Assembly: GCF_900637655.1 (NCBI RefSeq)
Contig: NZ_LR134384.1
Location: 806,001-870,000 of the forward strand
Length of the DNA stretch: 64,000 nucleotides
Reading direction: 5' to 3'
From: Segatella oris
GTDB lineage: Bacteria; Bacteroidota; Bacteroidia; Bacteroidales; Bacteroidaceae
The position numbers were made by a program, and so were the translations under genes. A model generated the notes under the pieces. The model worked only from the letters and a program-made list of their open reading frames with translations, made no database searches and was not told where the DNA came from. Below, one piece after another: positions 8,650 through 18,812 of this stretch; position 1 is the stretch's first letter, and every line of letters starts with the position of its first letter.

Positions 8650-8674
8650 TTCAACGCTGCAAATATACGTTGAA
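8650..8674 (-). promoter_or_regulatory. Promoter box enclosed in an inverted repeat (putative operator)
   Basis: TTCAACG (8650-8656) and CGTTGAA (8668-8674) are perfect inverse complements around the minus-strand TATATTTG box (8667-8660). A protein bound to the repeat would cover the promoter of the Cys-rich peptide gene. Confidence 0.45.
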
Positions 8675-8720
8675 GTAATGAAATGAAGAAAAATATTATT
8701 AGAAAATAACATTTTTCACA

Positions 8721-9500
8721 CTATTTTCGTATTATACTTCGAATTAAAAACCAAAAGTGAAAGATTGCAGTCGTACAGAAACCATAATGTTGACACATCA
8801 CCCGGAAGCGCTCCTTGAGTGATGCCCGATGGTTTTTAATGCTCAGTCCACCAGCAAGATAGTTGACGATAACAGTGTTGACATTTCGCAATGGCAGGTG
8901 TTGTTGAGCAGCCGTTTTCATCACTCGGATGCACCAGTCGACGTCGGCAGAGAGTTTGAAATGCAGGTTGTAGAGGTTTTGTTTGGCGATGTCTGTGCGG
9001 GCATAAAAGGCCTGATGACACACCAACATGCCACTGCGGAACGAACGCCATGTGAGCTTTTTGGGCGCAGAGAGCCTACGGTGGCGCAGGAAATGGCCAT
9101 TGTTGTCGACGATATCAGTGTCGCCATAGAGAACACCGGGGAGCGTTTCACCCTCTCCAACGCAGCCGGCAATATGCTCAAGGGTGTCGGGTGAAGGGAA
9201 AACATCACCAGCATTGAGGAATACAAGATAGTCGCCCGTGGCCTTCATGATGCCTTTGTTCATGGCATCATAGAGTCCGTTATCGCGTTCTGAGGTGAAG
9301 ATGATGTCGTGAATGCAGTCTTCTTGGGCTTCGTTTTCTTTCATGTAGTGTTTCACCATGCTGACAGTGTCATCGGTTGAAGCCCCATCAAGAATGATAT
9401 GTTCAAGGTGGGGATAACTCTGAAGAAGTACACTGTCGAGGGTTCGCTTCAGTACTGAAGCGGCCTGATAGGTGCAGGTGATGATTGAAAAGCGGATCAT
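8721..9500 (-). CDS. Glycosyltransferase family 2
   Basis: A 259-residue GT-A enzyme. The N-terminal SIITCTYQAASVLKRTLDSVL strand-helix unit (shortened in quoting), DGASTDDT, and GLYDAMNKGIMKATGDY followed by LNAGD are the nucleotide-sugar and metal-binding motifs of GT2, as in WcaE/colanic-type transferases. It is cytosolic and transfers a sugar from a nucleotide donor, presumably to a surface polysaccharide or glycoprotein glycan. Its ATG overlaps the stop of the upstream GT4 gene by 4 bases, so the two are translationally coupled and probably act in one pathway. Donor and acceptor cannot be deduced. Confidence 0.88.
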   Translation of the reverse strand: MIRFSIITCTYQAASVLKRTLDSVLLQSYPHLEHIILDGASTDDTVSMVKHYMKENEAQEDCIHDIIFTSERDNGLYDAMNKGIMKATGDYLVFLNAGDVFPSPDTLEHIAGCVGEGETLPGVLYGDTDIVDNNGHFLRHRRLSAPKKLTWRSFRSGMLVCHQAFYARTDIAKQNLYNLHFKLSADVDWCIRVMKTAAQQHLPLRNVNTVIVNYLAGGLSIKNHRASLKERFRVMCQHYGFCTTAIFHFWFLIRSIIRK

Positions 9501-10771
9501 AAGTGATAATTTTTAAGGGCCAGCGCCTGGTTGTAAACCTCTATATATTTCATGGCAACGGCATGTTGTGAGTAGTTCGTGGCCACTTTGTGTACGGCTT
9601 CACGGCTCAAAGCCTCGTGATCGGCCTCACAAAGCACCCAGTGCAGACCTCGGGCGAGGTCGTCGGCATCGCGATATTCGGCCACATAGCCATTCTTCTT
9701 ATGGTCGATTTCTTCGGGGATACCACCCACTTTGAAGCCCACACAGGGTACACCGCAGGCCATTGCTTCCATGATAGTGTTGGGAAGGTTCTCGGAAAGT
9801 GAGGGCAGAACGAACACGTCGGCGGCGTTATAGATGTCTACAATCTGTTGAGTGTCATTCACATATCCTAATTTACCCGTGCAGAAATCAAAGACATCAC
9901 CTATGTTCCCCCTACCTCCGCCGAGCACGGCAACAAAGGTGTTATGCACCATCTCTGGGTGTTCAGCCGCCATTTTGTGGCAGGCGTCAATAAGATAAAA
10001 TATGCCTTTGTTCTCGTTTGCTATACGTTGGGCGACAAAGAGAATGACTTTCATGTCTAAAGGTAAGTTGGCACGCAGTCGCGCTTGCTTTTTGTCGCGT
10101 GGTCGGAAGATGCGGGTGTCGATGGGATTGGGGATGGTCTGTATCTGTTGATTGGTCAGGAGAGCACTCTTGCGGACTTCTTTTTCGAGCCATTTACTGC
10201 AAGTGACGAATGAAATATCATGGCCCTCGAGCATCGCTTTCTTACGTTTGAACACCTTATAAGATAGATCACGCAGTGAACCGCCGTTGGGGAGAAGTCG
10301 GCAGTTGCCGCAGGAGGATTGAAAACGCTGGCAGTTAAGCGTGATGTGGCAGATGCCGGTGGCAGGCCAGATGTCGTGCATTGTCCACACAACGGGCTTG
10401 CCACTGTTGAGTATCTTGCGGATACCTTTCAGTGAAAGCATGCCTTGATTGATCCACGAAAGGTGGATAATATCGGCTTCCTTGAATTCTGACAGGCGCG
10501 TAATATCGGCACCTGTGTTGGCGATATCTATTTCGAAGAGGTGTTTGCGCTTGAAATGAAGGTGCCAGAAGATGCACCAACGTTCCCAAAGAAAACGCAA
10601 ATGGTTGCGCAGGGTATGGGAGAGGGGCACAACGGTAATGTCGTCTGTGAGCTTGTCGCGCACCAACATTTTGGCCTTGACACCGTTATTATTGAGCGCG
10701 TCCATCAGTCGGTTGGCAGCTAAGGCAGCCCCTCCCGTGCGCTCACTTGTATTTACAATTAGAACTCTCAT
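9497..10771 (-). CDS. Glycosyltransferase family 4
   Basis: A 424-residue GT-B enzyme. The N-terminus (MRVLIVNTSERTGGAALAANR) is a typical GT4 Rossmann start; the C-terminal half has DVFVLPSLSENLPNTIMEAMACGVP with the E-x7-E motif that contacts the nucleotide sugar. It is the first gene of a two-gene unit with the GT2 enzyme. A TATCTTTG box lies on the minus strand at 10801-10794, giving a very short leader. The pair without other polysaccharide genes around suggests an accessory glycosylation step rather than a full capsule locus. Confidence 0.88.
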   Translation of the reverse strand: MRVLIVNTSERTGGAALAANRLMDALNNNGVKAKMLVRDKLTDDITVVPLSHTLRNHLRFLWERWCIFWHLHFKRKHLFEIDIANTGADITRLSEFKEADIIHLSWINQGMLSLKGIRKILNSGKPVVWTMHDIWPATGICHITLNCQRFQSSCGNCRLLPNGGSLRDLSYKVFKRKKAMLEGHDISFVTCSKWLEKEVRKSALLTNQQIQTIPNPIDTRIFRPRDKKQARLRANLPLDMKVILFVAQRIANENKGIFYLIDACHKMAAEHPEMVHNTFVAVLGGGRGNIGDVFDFCTGKLGYVNDTQQIVDIYNAADVFVLPSLSENLPNTIMEAMACGVPCVGFKVGGIPEEIDHKKNGYVAEYRDADDLARGLHWVLCEADHEALSREAVHKVATNYSQHAVAMKYIEVYNQALALKNYHL

Positions 10772-11079
10772 TGTCTTTTTGACTATCTTTCTGCAAAGAT
10801 AAGGAAAAAGTAAGGAAGTGAAAAAGGATAAGCATAAAAAGTAGTTGCAGCTCTATGAGGTTGCTTTGAAAACATAAAATAATAATAGGAAAAGGACTTG
10901 ATGATGTGTTTTAGGAGCTGTTGTGACTTGTTTGGTCTGTTCTTTTATAGTAGATTAAAGGCTGTTTTGACATTGTGTGCGGGCACAATTTGTTGATTTA
11001 GGTCAAGAAAAACGGCTTTTCTGCATGAAAAGCATGTATTTTGTTGTAGATGTTAGGATAAGGATATACCTTTGCATCA

Positions 11080-11268
11080 TCAAAAGGTTAATAGATTGTT
11101 TAGGTTAGTAGTAATAGATTTTAGGTTTTAGTTATTAGGTTTAAGGTAATTTTTAACAGATTGTTTCGTAGATAACAATGGAGACCGTGAGGTTACCATT
11201 TGTTTTGAAAGGTTTTTAGTTAAAAATAGATAAAGTCGGAACTCGTGAATGAGTTTCGACTTTTTCGT
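11080..11268 (+). ncRNA. Candidate small RNA with its own promoter and terminator
   Basis: A TACCTTTG box (11067-11074), with GTTG 20 bases upstream of it, predicts transcription from about 11080. About 150 bases on, AAAGTCGGAACTC (11232-11244) pairs with GAGTTTCGACTTT (11251-11263), 13 bp with one G-U, followed by T-rich DNA: a strong intrinsic terminator. No reading frame of note lies between. The next gene has its own promoter at 11385, so this is not simply its leader. I cannot match it to a named RNA family. Confidence 0.4.
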
Positions 11269-11361
11269 TTTCTACCCCTTTGAGTTGATGGTCTCTTTCA
11301 GTAGGAAATAAACGACAAACATTAATTTTCGGGTTTTGATTTTCAAAGTTCTGCCAAAATG

Positions 11362-11392
11362 ATTGACAATCAAAGGGAAATGATTATCTTTG
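11362..11392 (+). promoter_or_regulatory. Promoter of cvfB-like gene
   Basis: ATTG (11362-11365) and TATCTTTG (11385-11392) are 19 bases apart, close to the Bacteroidota consensus, and 23 bases upstream of the ATG. Confidence 0.6.
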
Positions 11393-11415
11393 TGGAAAAT
11401 AAATAAAAAGAGATT

Positions 11416-12291
11416 ATGACAAACGAAATAAGATTGGGCGAGTATAATCTTTTGCGTGTGAAGGAAGTGGCAAGACGCGAAGGTTTCGGTGAGATTTTTG
11501 GGCTTTACATGGATGGTGGGCGTGAGGGAGAAATACTGATGCCCCAGAAATATGTTCCCGAAGGCGCTAAGCCGGGCGATGAGATTATGTGTTTTGTCTA
11601 TTTGGACCAGGAGGAACGCCCCATTGCTACAACGGAGAAGCCATTGGCTAAAGTGGGAGATTTTGCGTATTTAGAATGCTCCTGGGTCAATGAATATGGT
11701 GCTTTTCTGAACTGGGGGCTGACGAAAGATCTTTTCTGTCCATTTCGTGAACAAAAGAAACGCATGGAAATTGGTGACCGTTATGTGGTGTATGTGCATA
11801 TTGATGAGGAGAGTTATCGCATTGTAGCCAGTGCGAAAGTGGAGCGTTTCTTGAAAGATGATGCAGCAAAGGCAGGACTAAAGCGTAATCAAGAAGTGGA
11901 TATTCTCATTTGGCAAAAGACGGATTTGGGGTTTAAAGCTATCGTTAATAACCAGTATCCGGGGCTTATTTATCAAAATCAGATATATAAGTATGTGCAT
12001 ACGGGCGACCGCATGAAAGCCTATGTCAGCAATGTGCGTCCCGACGGAAAGCTTGATCTGGCTCTGCAACCTGTGGGAATGGCAGCAGCGGAAGATTTCT
12101 CTGCCGTGTTGCTGCAATATCTTAAAAATAATAATGGCTATTGTGTTTTAGGCGATAAGAGTAGCCCGGAGGATATCAAACATCAGTTTCAAGTGAGTAA
12201 GAAAGTTTTCAAAAAAGCGCTTGGAGACCTGTATAAAAACCGTTTGGTGAGGATAGCAGAAGATGGTATCTATCTAAACACCGAAACCTGA
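11416..12291 (+). CDS. cvfB: S1-domain RNA-binding protein, CvfB family
   Basis: A 291-residue protein of the CvfB/YitL type: tandem S1-like OB folds (GEILMPQKYVPEGAKPGD, YGAFLNWGLTKDLFCPFREQ, YPGLIYQNQIYKYVHTGD in order) and a C-terminal winged-helix region (KHQFQVSKKVFKKALGDLYK). The family binds RNA; in staphylococci it affects virulence gene expression, but the molecular role here is unknown. It is preceded by its own promoter. guaB follows at 170 bases with a separate promoter, so they are probably not co-transcribed. Confidence 0.85.
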   Translation: MTNEIRLGEYNLLRVKEVARREGFGEIFGLYMDGGREGEILMPQKYVPEGAKPGDEIMCFVYLDQEERPIATTEKPLAKVGDFAYLECSWVNEYGAFLNWGLTKDLFCPFREQKKRMEIGDRYVVYVHIDEESYRIVASAKVERFLKDDAAKAGLKRNQEVDILIWQKTDLGFKAIVNNQYPGLIYQNQIYKYVHTGDRMKAYVSNVRPDGKLDLALQPVGMAAAEDFSAVLLQYLKNNNGYCVLGDKSSPEDIKHQFQVSKKVFKKALGDLYKNRLVRIAEDGIYLNTET

Positions 12292-12376
12292 CCTTTGATT
12301 TGGCATGTGAAAGCAGATTTAAGACGAAATAAAGACTGTACTTTGGCATCGCTTTTACCACGTTAAATAGCTTTAA

Positions 12377-13945
<1,569 letters not shown>

Positions 13946-13954
13946 GTTGTATAT

Positions 13955-15388
13955 ATGCAGAAAAGGAAATCTGTTATCATATCATTGGCCATGCTTCTTT
14001 GCGGAAGCATGGCTTTTGGTCAGTCAAATGACCCCGTTGTCATGACGGTAAATGGCAAGCCTGTGTTGCGCTCGGAATTTGAATATGCTTACAGGAAGAA
14101 TAATTCTGCTGGCGTCATTGACCGTAAGAGCGTCGCAGAATATGCCGAACTTTTTATTGATTACAAGTTGAAAGTGGAGGCTGCTCTTGCTGCCCAACTT
14201 GACACTCTGACTTCTTTCAAAGAGGAATTTGCAGGTTGTCGTGATCAGCAAATACGTCCGTCGCTGATTAATGATGCTGATATAGAGGCCGAAGCGCGTC
14301 GCATTTATACATTAACTCAACATCAAGTTGATTCGTTGGGTGGCATGGTGAAAGTGCGTCATATCTTGCTGGAACTCGGACAACGTGCACCAAAAAGCAC
14401 GGAAACAGAAGTCAAACAACGGATAGACTCCATTTATAAGGCTTTGAAAGCTGGGGCTGATTTCAGTGAAATGGCAAGGAAATATTCTGATGACAAAGGC
14501 TCTGCATCGGCAGGAGGAAGTCTGCCTTGGTTGCAGCCTGGACAGACTTTACCTGAGTTTGAGGCCCAGGCTTACAGATTGAAGAAAGGCGAAATGAGTC
14601 TGCCTTTCCTTTCTCCTGCAGGTTACCACATTATATTATTAGAGGACAAAAGTAATTTCCTCCCTTACGATTCTTTACGGAATGATATACTGTGCTTTAT
14701 AGATCAGCGCAATCTTCGCGACAAGCTGATTGATGACCGACTGAATGAAAGAGCGCAGGCTGCGCATACAACACCTGCTGCTATTTTGGAAAAGCAGCGT
14801 ATGGAGTTGGAAAAGAATGACCCTTCACTGAAGTATCTCATTCAGGAATATCATGACGGCTTACTGCTTTTTGAAATCAGTAATCGTACGATTTGGGAAA
14901 AAGCGGCACGTGATGAGGCTGGACTTATAGACTATTTTAATCACAATAAAAAGAAATATAGATGGTCATCTCCGCGTTATAAAGGTGTCATTTTTCATGT
15001 AAAGGAGGTTAGTGACGTGAAGAAAGTGACTAAAGCTCTGAAAAAAGCCGACTTTGAAAAGTGGGGCAGTATACTTGAAAAACAGTTCAATCAGAATGGA
15101 GAAATCCGTGTAAAAGCCGAAAAAGGAATCTTTAAACAAGGAGATAACGCTTGGATAGACAGTGAAATTTTCAAACATGGTGCCCCCCCTGCACCATTGA
15201 AAGACTACCCTTTTAGTGGTGTCTGTGGTAAAAAACTAAAGGCACCCAAGATGATGTCTGATGTAAGGAAGCAGGTGTTATCTGATTATCAAGAGGCAAT
15301 GGAACAGCAATGGATAAAGGAATTGCGTGCCAAATATCCTGTCAGTATCAATCAAAATGTACTGAAAACAATCAAGGAGCTATATTGA
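13955..15388 (+). CDS. Periplasmic PpiC-type peptidyl-prolyl isomerase/chaperone
   Basis: A 477-residue exported protein (signal peptide MQKRKSVIISLAMLLCGSMAFG, cleaved near residue 22). Residues about 125-235 are a parvulin domain, from KVRHILLELG through FSEMARKYSDDKGSASAGGSLPW to GYHIILLEDK. The helical parts around it resemble SurA/PrsA chaperone arms. It would assist folding of periplasmic and outer-membrane proteins. It follows guaB by 9 bases and precedes the SurA-like gene by 32 bases. Confidence 0.88.
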   Translation: MQKRKSVIISLAMLLCGSMAFGQSNDPVVMTVNGKPVLRSEFEYAYRKNNSAGVIDRKSVAEYAELFIDYKLKVEAALAAQLDTLTSFKEEFAGCRDQQIRPSLINDADIEAEARRIYTLTQHQVDSLGGMVKVRHILLELGQRAPKSTETEVKQRIDSIYKALKAGADFSEMARKYSDDKGSASAGGSLPWLQPGQTLPEFEAQAYRLKKGEMSLPFLSPAGYHIILLEDKSNFLPYDSLRNDILCFIDQRNLRDKLIDDRLNERAQAAHTTPAAILEKQRMELEKNDPSLKYLIQEYHDGLLLFEISNRTIWEKAARDEAGLIDYFNHNKKKYRWSSPRYKGVIFHVKEVSDVKKVTKALKKADFEKWGSILEKQFNQNGEIRVKAEKGIFKQGDNAWIDSEIFKHGAPPAPLKDYPFSGVCGKKLKAPKMMSDVRKQVLSDYQEAMEQQWIKELRAKYPVSINQNVLKTIKELY

Positions 15389-15420
15389 TGGTATAGAAAC
15401 TATAAAGAAAATATAATAAA

Positions 15421-16863
15421 ATGAATAAAGGATATAAACTTTTCGGTGGCTTCATAGGCATGCTGCTTTTGATAGGCGTTACAGCAAAAGCCAATAAAAC
15501 GGCAGGCTATATGACTGATAAAAAGGACTCTGTGCAAACAAAGTCTATGGATGTCAGCGTGCCTGAACATAGTGTTATTGACGAAGTTGTTTGGGTTGTT
15601 GGTGATGAACCGATTATGAAATCTGATGTTGAGCAGATGCGTTTGCAAGGTGAGATGGAAGGAATGAAGTGGGGAGGAAATCCTGATTGTCGCATTCCCG
15701 AACAGATAGCAGTGCAGAAACTCTTCCTACATCAAGCAGCACTTGACTCTATTGAAGTGACGGAGTCGGATATTGCACAGACCGTTGAGCAGCAGATTAA
15801 CTATTGGATCAACTCGGTTGGGTCGCGAGAAAAACTTGAAGAATATCAAGGAAAGAGCCTTAGTCAAATCCGTTCTGATTTGCACGATGATGTAAAGAAC
15901 AGTAAGATGATACAGCAGATGAAGCGGAAGATTATGAGTGATGTTACCGTGACACCTGCTGATGTACGGCGGTATTTTAAGAATCTGCCGGAAGATAGTA
16001 TCCCCTTTGTGCCTACAGAGGTTGAAGTTGAAATTCTTGTAAAGAAGCCTCGCATCCCACAAAGCGAGATAAATCGTGTCAAAGACCAGTTGCGTAGTTT
16101 CACTGATCGCGTCACAAAGGGTGAGACTTCGTTTAGTACGCTGGCCCGACTATACTCTGAAGATCCCGGATCTGCACGTCAGGGTGGCGAGATGGATTAT
16201 GCAGGTCGTGGAACTCTTGACCCTGCGTTTGCCAGCGTAGCCTTTAATCTTACTGATCCGAAGAAGATTTCTAAGATTGTGGAATCAGAGTTCGGATATC
16301 ATATTATCCAATTGGTTGATAAACGAGGTGACAAGGTGAAGGTTCGTCACATCCTTTTGAAGCCCAAGGTTTCTGCGGAGGATTTGAACAAGGCTTTGGG
16401 CAGACTCGACTCTATCGCGGCTGATATCAAAGATGGAAAGTTTACTTTTGAAGCCGCCTGCTCTTATCTTTCAGAAGACAAGGATACGCGCAACAACCAT
16501 GGATTGATGGCCTATACAGATAACCAGACAGGTAAGATTACATCGCGTTTTCAGATGAAAGACTTGCCAACTGAAGTTGCAAGCGTTGTTAATACAATGA
16601 AGGTGGGCGAGATTTCTGCCCCATTTAAGATGGTGGATCATCGTGGAAAGACTGTAGCTGCTATCATCAAATTAATTAATAGAATCGATGGACATCGTGC
16701 CAAGATAACCGAGGACTTCCAGACAATGCAGGAGGTTGTGATGCAGAAAGAGAGTGAAAAGAAACTGCATGATTGGGTGGTTAATAAGATAAAGAATACC
16801 TATGTACGCATGAACGACCGCTATAAAGGTTGTGATTTTGAATATCAAGGCTGGATAAGATAA
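15421..16863 (+). CDS. surA: SurA-like outer-membrane protein chaperone
   Basis: A 480-residue exported protein with SurA layout: N-terminal chaperone helices (VVWVVGDEPIMKSDVEQMR, typical of SurA), a first parvulin domain (about 205-300, FSTLARLYSEDPGSARQGGEMDY, ending FGYHIIQLVD) and a second (about 305-410, from VRHILLKP), then a C-terminal helix. It escorts unfolded beta-barrel proteins to the BAM complex. It sits between the PpiC gene and the OstA-like gene, the usual Bacteroidota arrangement. The second parvulin domain has a weaker active-site pattern and may be inactive. Confidence 0.85.
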   Translation: MNKGYKLFGGFIGMLLLIGVTAKANKTAGYMTDKKDSVQTKSMDVSVPEHSVIDEVVWVVGDEPIMKSDVEQMRLQGEMEGMKWGGNPDCRIPEQIAVQKLFLHQAALDSIEVTESDIAQTVEQQINYWINSVGSREKLEEYQGKSLSQIRSDLHDDVKNSKMIQQMKRKIMSDVTVTPADVRRYFKNLPEDSIPFVPTEVEVEILVKKPRIPQSEINRVKDQLRSFTDRVTKGETSFSTLARLYSEDPGSARQGGEMDYAGRGTLDPAFASVAFNLTDPKKISKIVESEFGYHIIQLVDKRGDKVKVRHILLKPKVSAEDLNKALGRLDSIAADIKDGKFTFEAACSYLSEDKDTRNNHGLMAYTDNQTGKITSRFQMKDLPTEVASVVNTMKVGEISAPFKMVDHRGKTVAAIIKLINRIDGHRAKITEDFQTMQEVVMQKESEKKLHDWVVNKIKNTYVRMNDRYKGCDFEYQGWIR

Positions 16864-16866
16864 CGA

Positions 16867-18522
16867 ATGAATTTTAGTGGTATCATACGATATATCTGCG
16901 GGCATAGAACTATCATAGTGGTAGTTCTATGTCTGTTTGAACTCTGTTTGGTATCAAGAAGCATTGCAGGTACAGGCAAGAAAGCAGATGAAAAGGTTTA
17001 TCTTGTCCATGCAGATGAGCTGCGTTACGACCAATATGGGCCTGTTCCTGATGCCCAGATAGTGAAGGGACGTGTTCATTTTACGCACAAGGGGTCGAGT
17101 CTGTGGTGTGACAGTGCCTACTTCTATCAGCAATCCAACTCGGTGAAAGCTTTTGGACATGTACGCTATGTGCAGGGAAAAGAAGTCTCACTGAAGGCAG
17201 ATCGTGCCGCTTATGATGGTATACGGCAGTTGTTGGAGGCTCGAAATAATGTTGTTCTTACCCATGGTAACAAGACACTCTACACGGATAGCCTTGATTA
17301 CGACCGTTTTAATGATTATGCTTACTTCTTTGAGGGAGGTCGATTAGTCGATGGAAAGGATCGCTTGGTGTCTGATTGGGGCGACTATAATCTCAAGACT
17401 CGGGAAGCAACCTTTTGGTATAATGTGAAGATGCGCAGTGGTGATCGCACCGTGACGACAGATGAATTGCACTATGATACGCAGAAATCTCTGGCCCATG
17501 TCGTCGGGCCAAGTAAGATTATTCAGAATGGAAGTGTCATCAATACATCGGATGGTTACTTTGATAGCAAGTCGGATCGTGCAGAAATGTATGGTCGTTC
17601 AACTGTTGTCGACAAGGATAAAGAAATCACAGGTGACAGTCTTTTCTATAATAAACGCACGGGATTGGCACGCGGTTTGGGCAATGTAGTCTATGTTGAC
17701 AAGCGCAACAGGAACCAATTAACAGGCCAACGGCTCATCTACAACGAGAAGACCGGCTATGGTTTCGCCACAGGGCGTGCCTTGGTTAAAGACTATTCAC
17801 AGGAGGATACGCTTTATATGCACGCTGATTCCATGAAAGTTTACACCTTTAATATAAATACAGACTCAATGTATCGAAAGGTACATTGTTTCAATCATGT
17901 AAAGGTTTATCGTCAGGATATCCAAGCCATTTGCGATTCATTGGTATTTAACAGTCAGGACTCTTGCATGACGATGTATCGTGACCCGATTGCCTGGAAC
18001 GGCACTCGACAAATCCTTGGTGAGATTATCAAAGTTTACATGAACGATAGCACAGTGCGAGAGGCCCATGTTATCAACCAGGCTTTGAGCGTGGAGCGAA
18101 TTCCCGGGGAGAAGTATTTCAATCAACTGTCGTCCAAAGAAATATCCGGTTACTTCATCAAAGGTAAGATACGGCGTGTCTTTGCATCTGGAAATGCAAA
18201 GGCAATCTTCTATCCTATTGATGATAAAGACTCTACTTTGCAGGGCCATATCTATATAGAGACTGACACAATCAAGATGTTTATCTCTCCGGAAAGGAAA
18301 CTTGAGAAGATATGGACACCCAAAAATACGGGTGTTATGTTGCCGATGACGCAGATTCCTGCAGAGAAACTCAAACTGCCTGAGTTTGCCTGGTTTGAAG
18401 AGTTGCGTCCCACTGATCCGGAAGATGTGTTCCATTGGCGTGGAAAGGATGAAGGGAGTGCACTTAAAGTGATAAAACGTCACGAGGCTCCATTGCAGAA
18501 AATTAATCCTGTCTCACGATGA
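16867..18522 (+). CDS. OstA-like (LptA/LptD-type) LPS transport protein
   Basis: A 551-residue protein with an N-terminal signal/anchor (IIVVVLCLFELCLVSRS, about 15-32) and a long series of beta strands of the OstA/LptA jellyroll type: repeated HADELRYDQYG, VKGRVHFTHKG, LWCDSAYFYQQ and EMYGRSTVVDKD motifs. It would form part of the periplasmic bridge that carries LPS to the outer membrane, though the exact role of the Bacteroidota protein is not settled. It begins 3 bases after surA and overlaps the next gene by 4. Confidence 0.82.
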   Translation: MNFSGIIRYICGHRTIIVVVLCLFELCLVSRSIAGTGKKADEKVYLVHADELRYDQYGPVPDAQIVKGRVHFTHKGSSLWCDSAYFYQQSNSVKAFGHVRYVQGKEVSLKADRAAYDGIRQLLEARNNVVLTHGNKTLYTDSLDYDRFNDYAYFFEGGRLVDGKDRLVSDWGDYNLKTREATFWYNVKMRSGDRTVTTDELHYDTQKSLAHVVGPSKIIQNGSVINTSDGYFDSKSDRAEMYGRSTVVDKDKEITGDSLFYNKRTGLARGLGNVVYVDKRNRNQLTGQRLIYNEKTGYGFATGRALVKDYSQEDTLYMHADSMKVYTFNINTDSMYRKVHCFNHVKVYRQDIQAICDSLVFNSQDSCMTMYRDPIAWNGTRQILGEIIKVYMNDSTVREAHVINQALSVERIPGEKYFNQLSSKEISGYFIKGKIRRVFASGNAKAIFYPIDDKDSTLQGHIYIETDTIKMFISPERKLEKIWTPKNTGVMLPMTQIPAEKLKLPEFAWFEELRPTDPEDVFHWRGKDEGSALKVIKRHEAPLQKINPVSR

Positions 18523-18806
18523 GTCTGTTTCGACAACCACGTCCACGGCGTTTCCATCATGAATATATTTATGTGGATGAACGCAAGGAACGGCTGAAGC
18601 ATATAGAGCAAAAGGCCCGTGAAGAATTGGGTATGACATCCCATAAAGCTTTGAATCGTGAAAAAATCCATCAAGCTTTTCAGGAAGCGATGCCTCATAT
18701 CAAGCGTAAGAGACAGCGCCGAGGTGTAGCTTTCCCCTTATTGCAATTGGTGCTACTGATGCTTTTATTGGTGTTATTCTGTTTAATATTGATTTTTATT
18801 TTATAG
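18519..18806 (+). CDS. Small C-terminally anchored membrane protein
   Basis: A 95-residue protein whose ATG overlaps the OstA-like stop (ATGA). Residues 1-68 are strongly basic and helical (MSLFRQPRPRRFHHEYIYVD, then many K, R and E), and residues about 69-95 form one very hydrophobic segment ending at the C-terminus. The topology suggests a cytosolic basic domain held to the inner membrane by its tail. Translational coupling to the LPS-transport gene suggests a role in that process; the family is unknown to me. mutL follows 6 bases later. Confidence 0.8.
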   Translation: MSLFRQPRPRRFHHEYIYVDERKERLKHIEQKAREELGMTSHKALNREKIHQAFQEAMPHIKRKRQRRGVAFPLLQLVLLMLLLVLFCLILIFIL

Positions 18807-18812
18807 CTGTTT

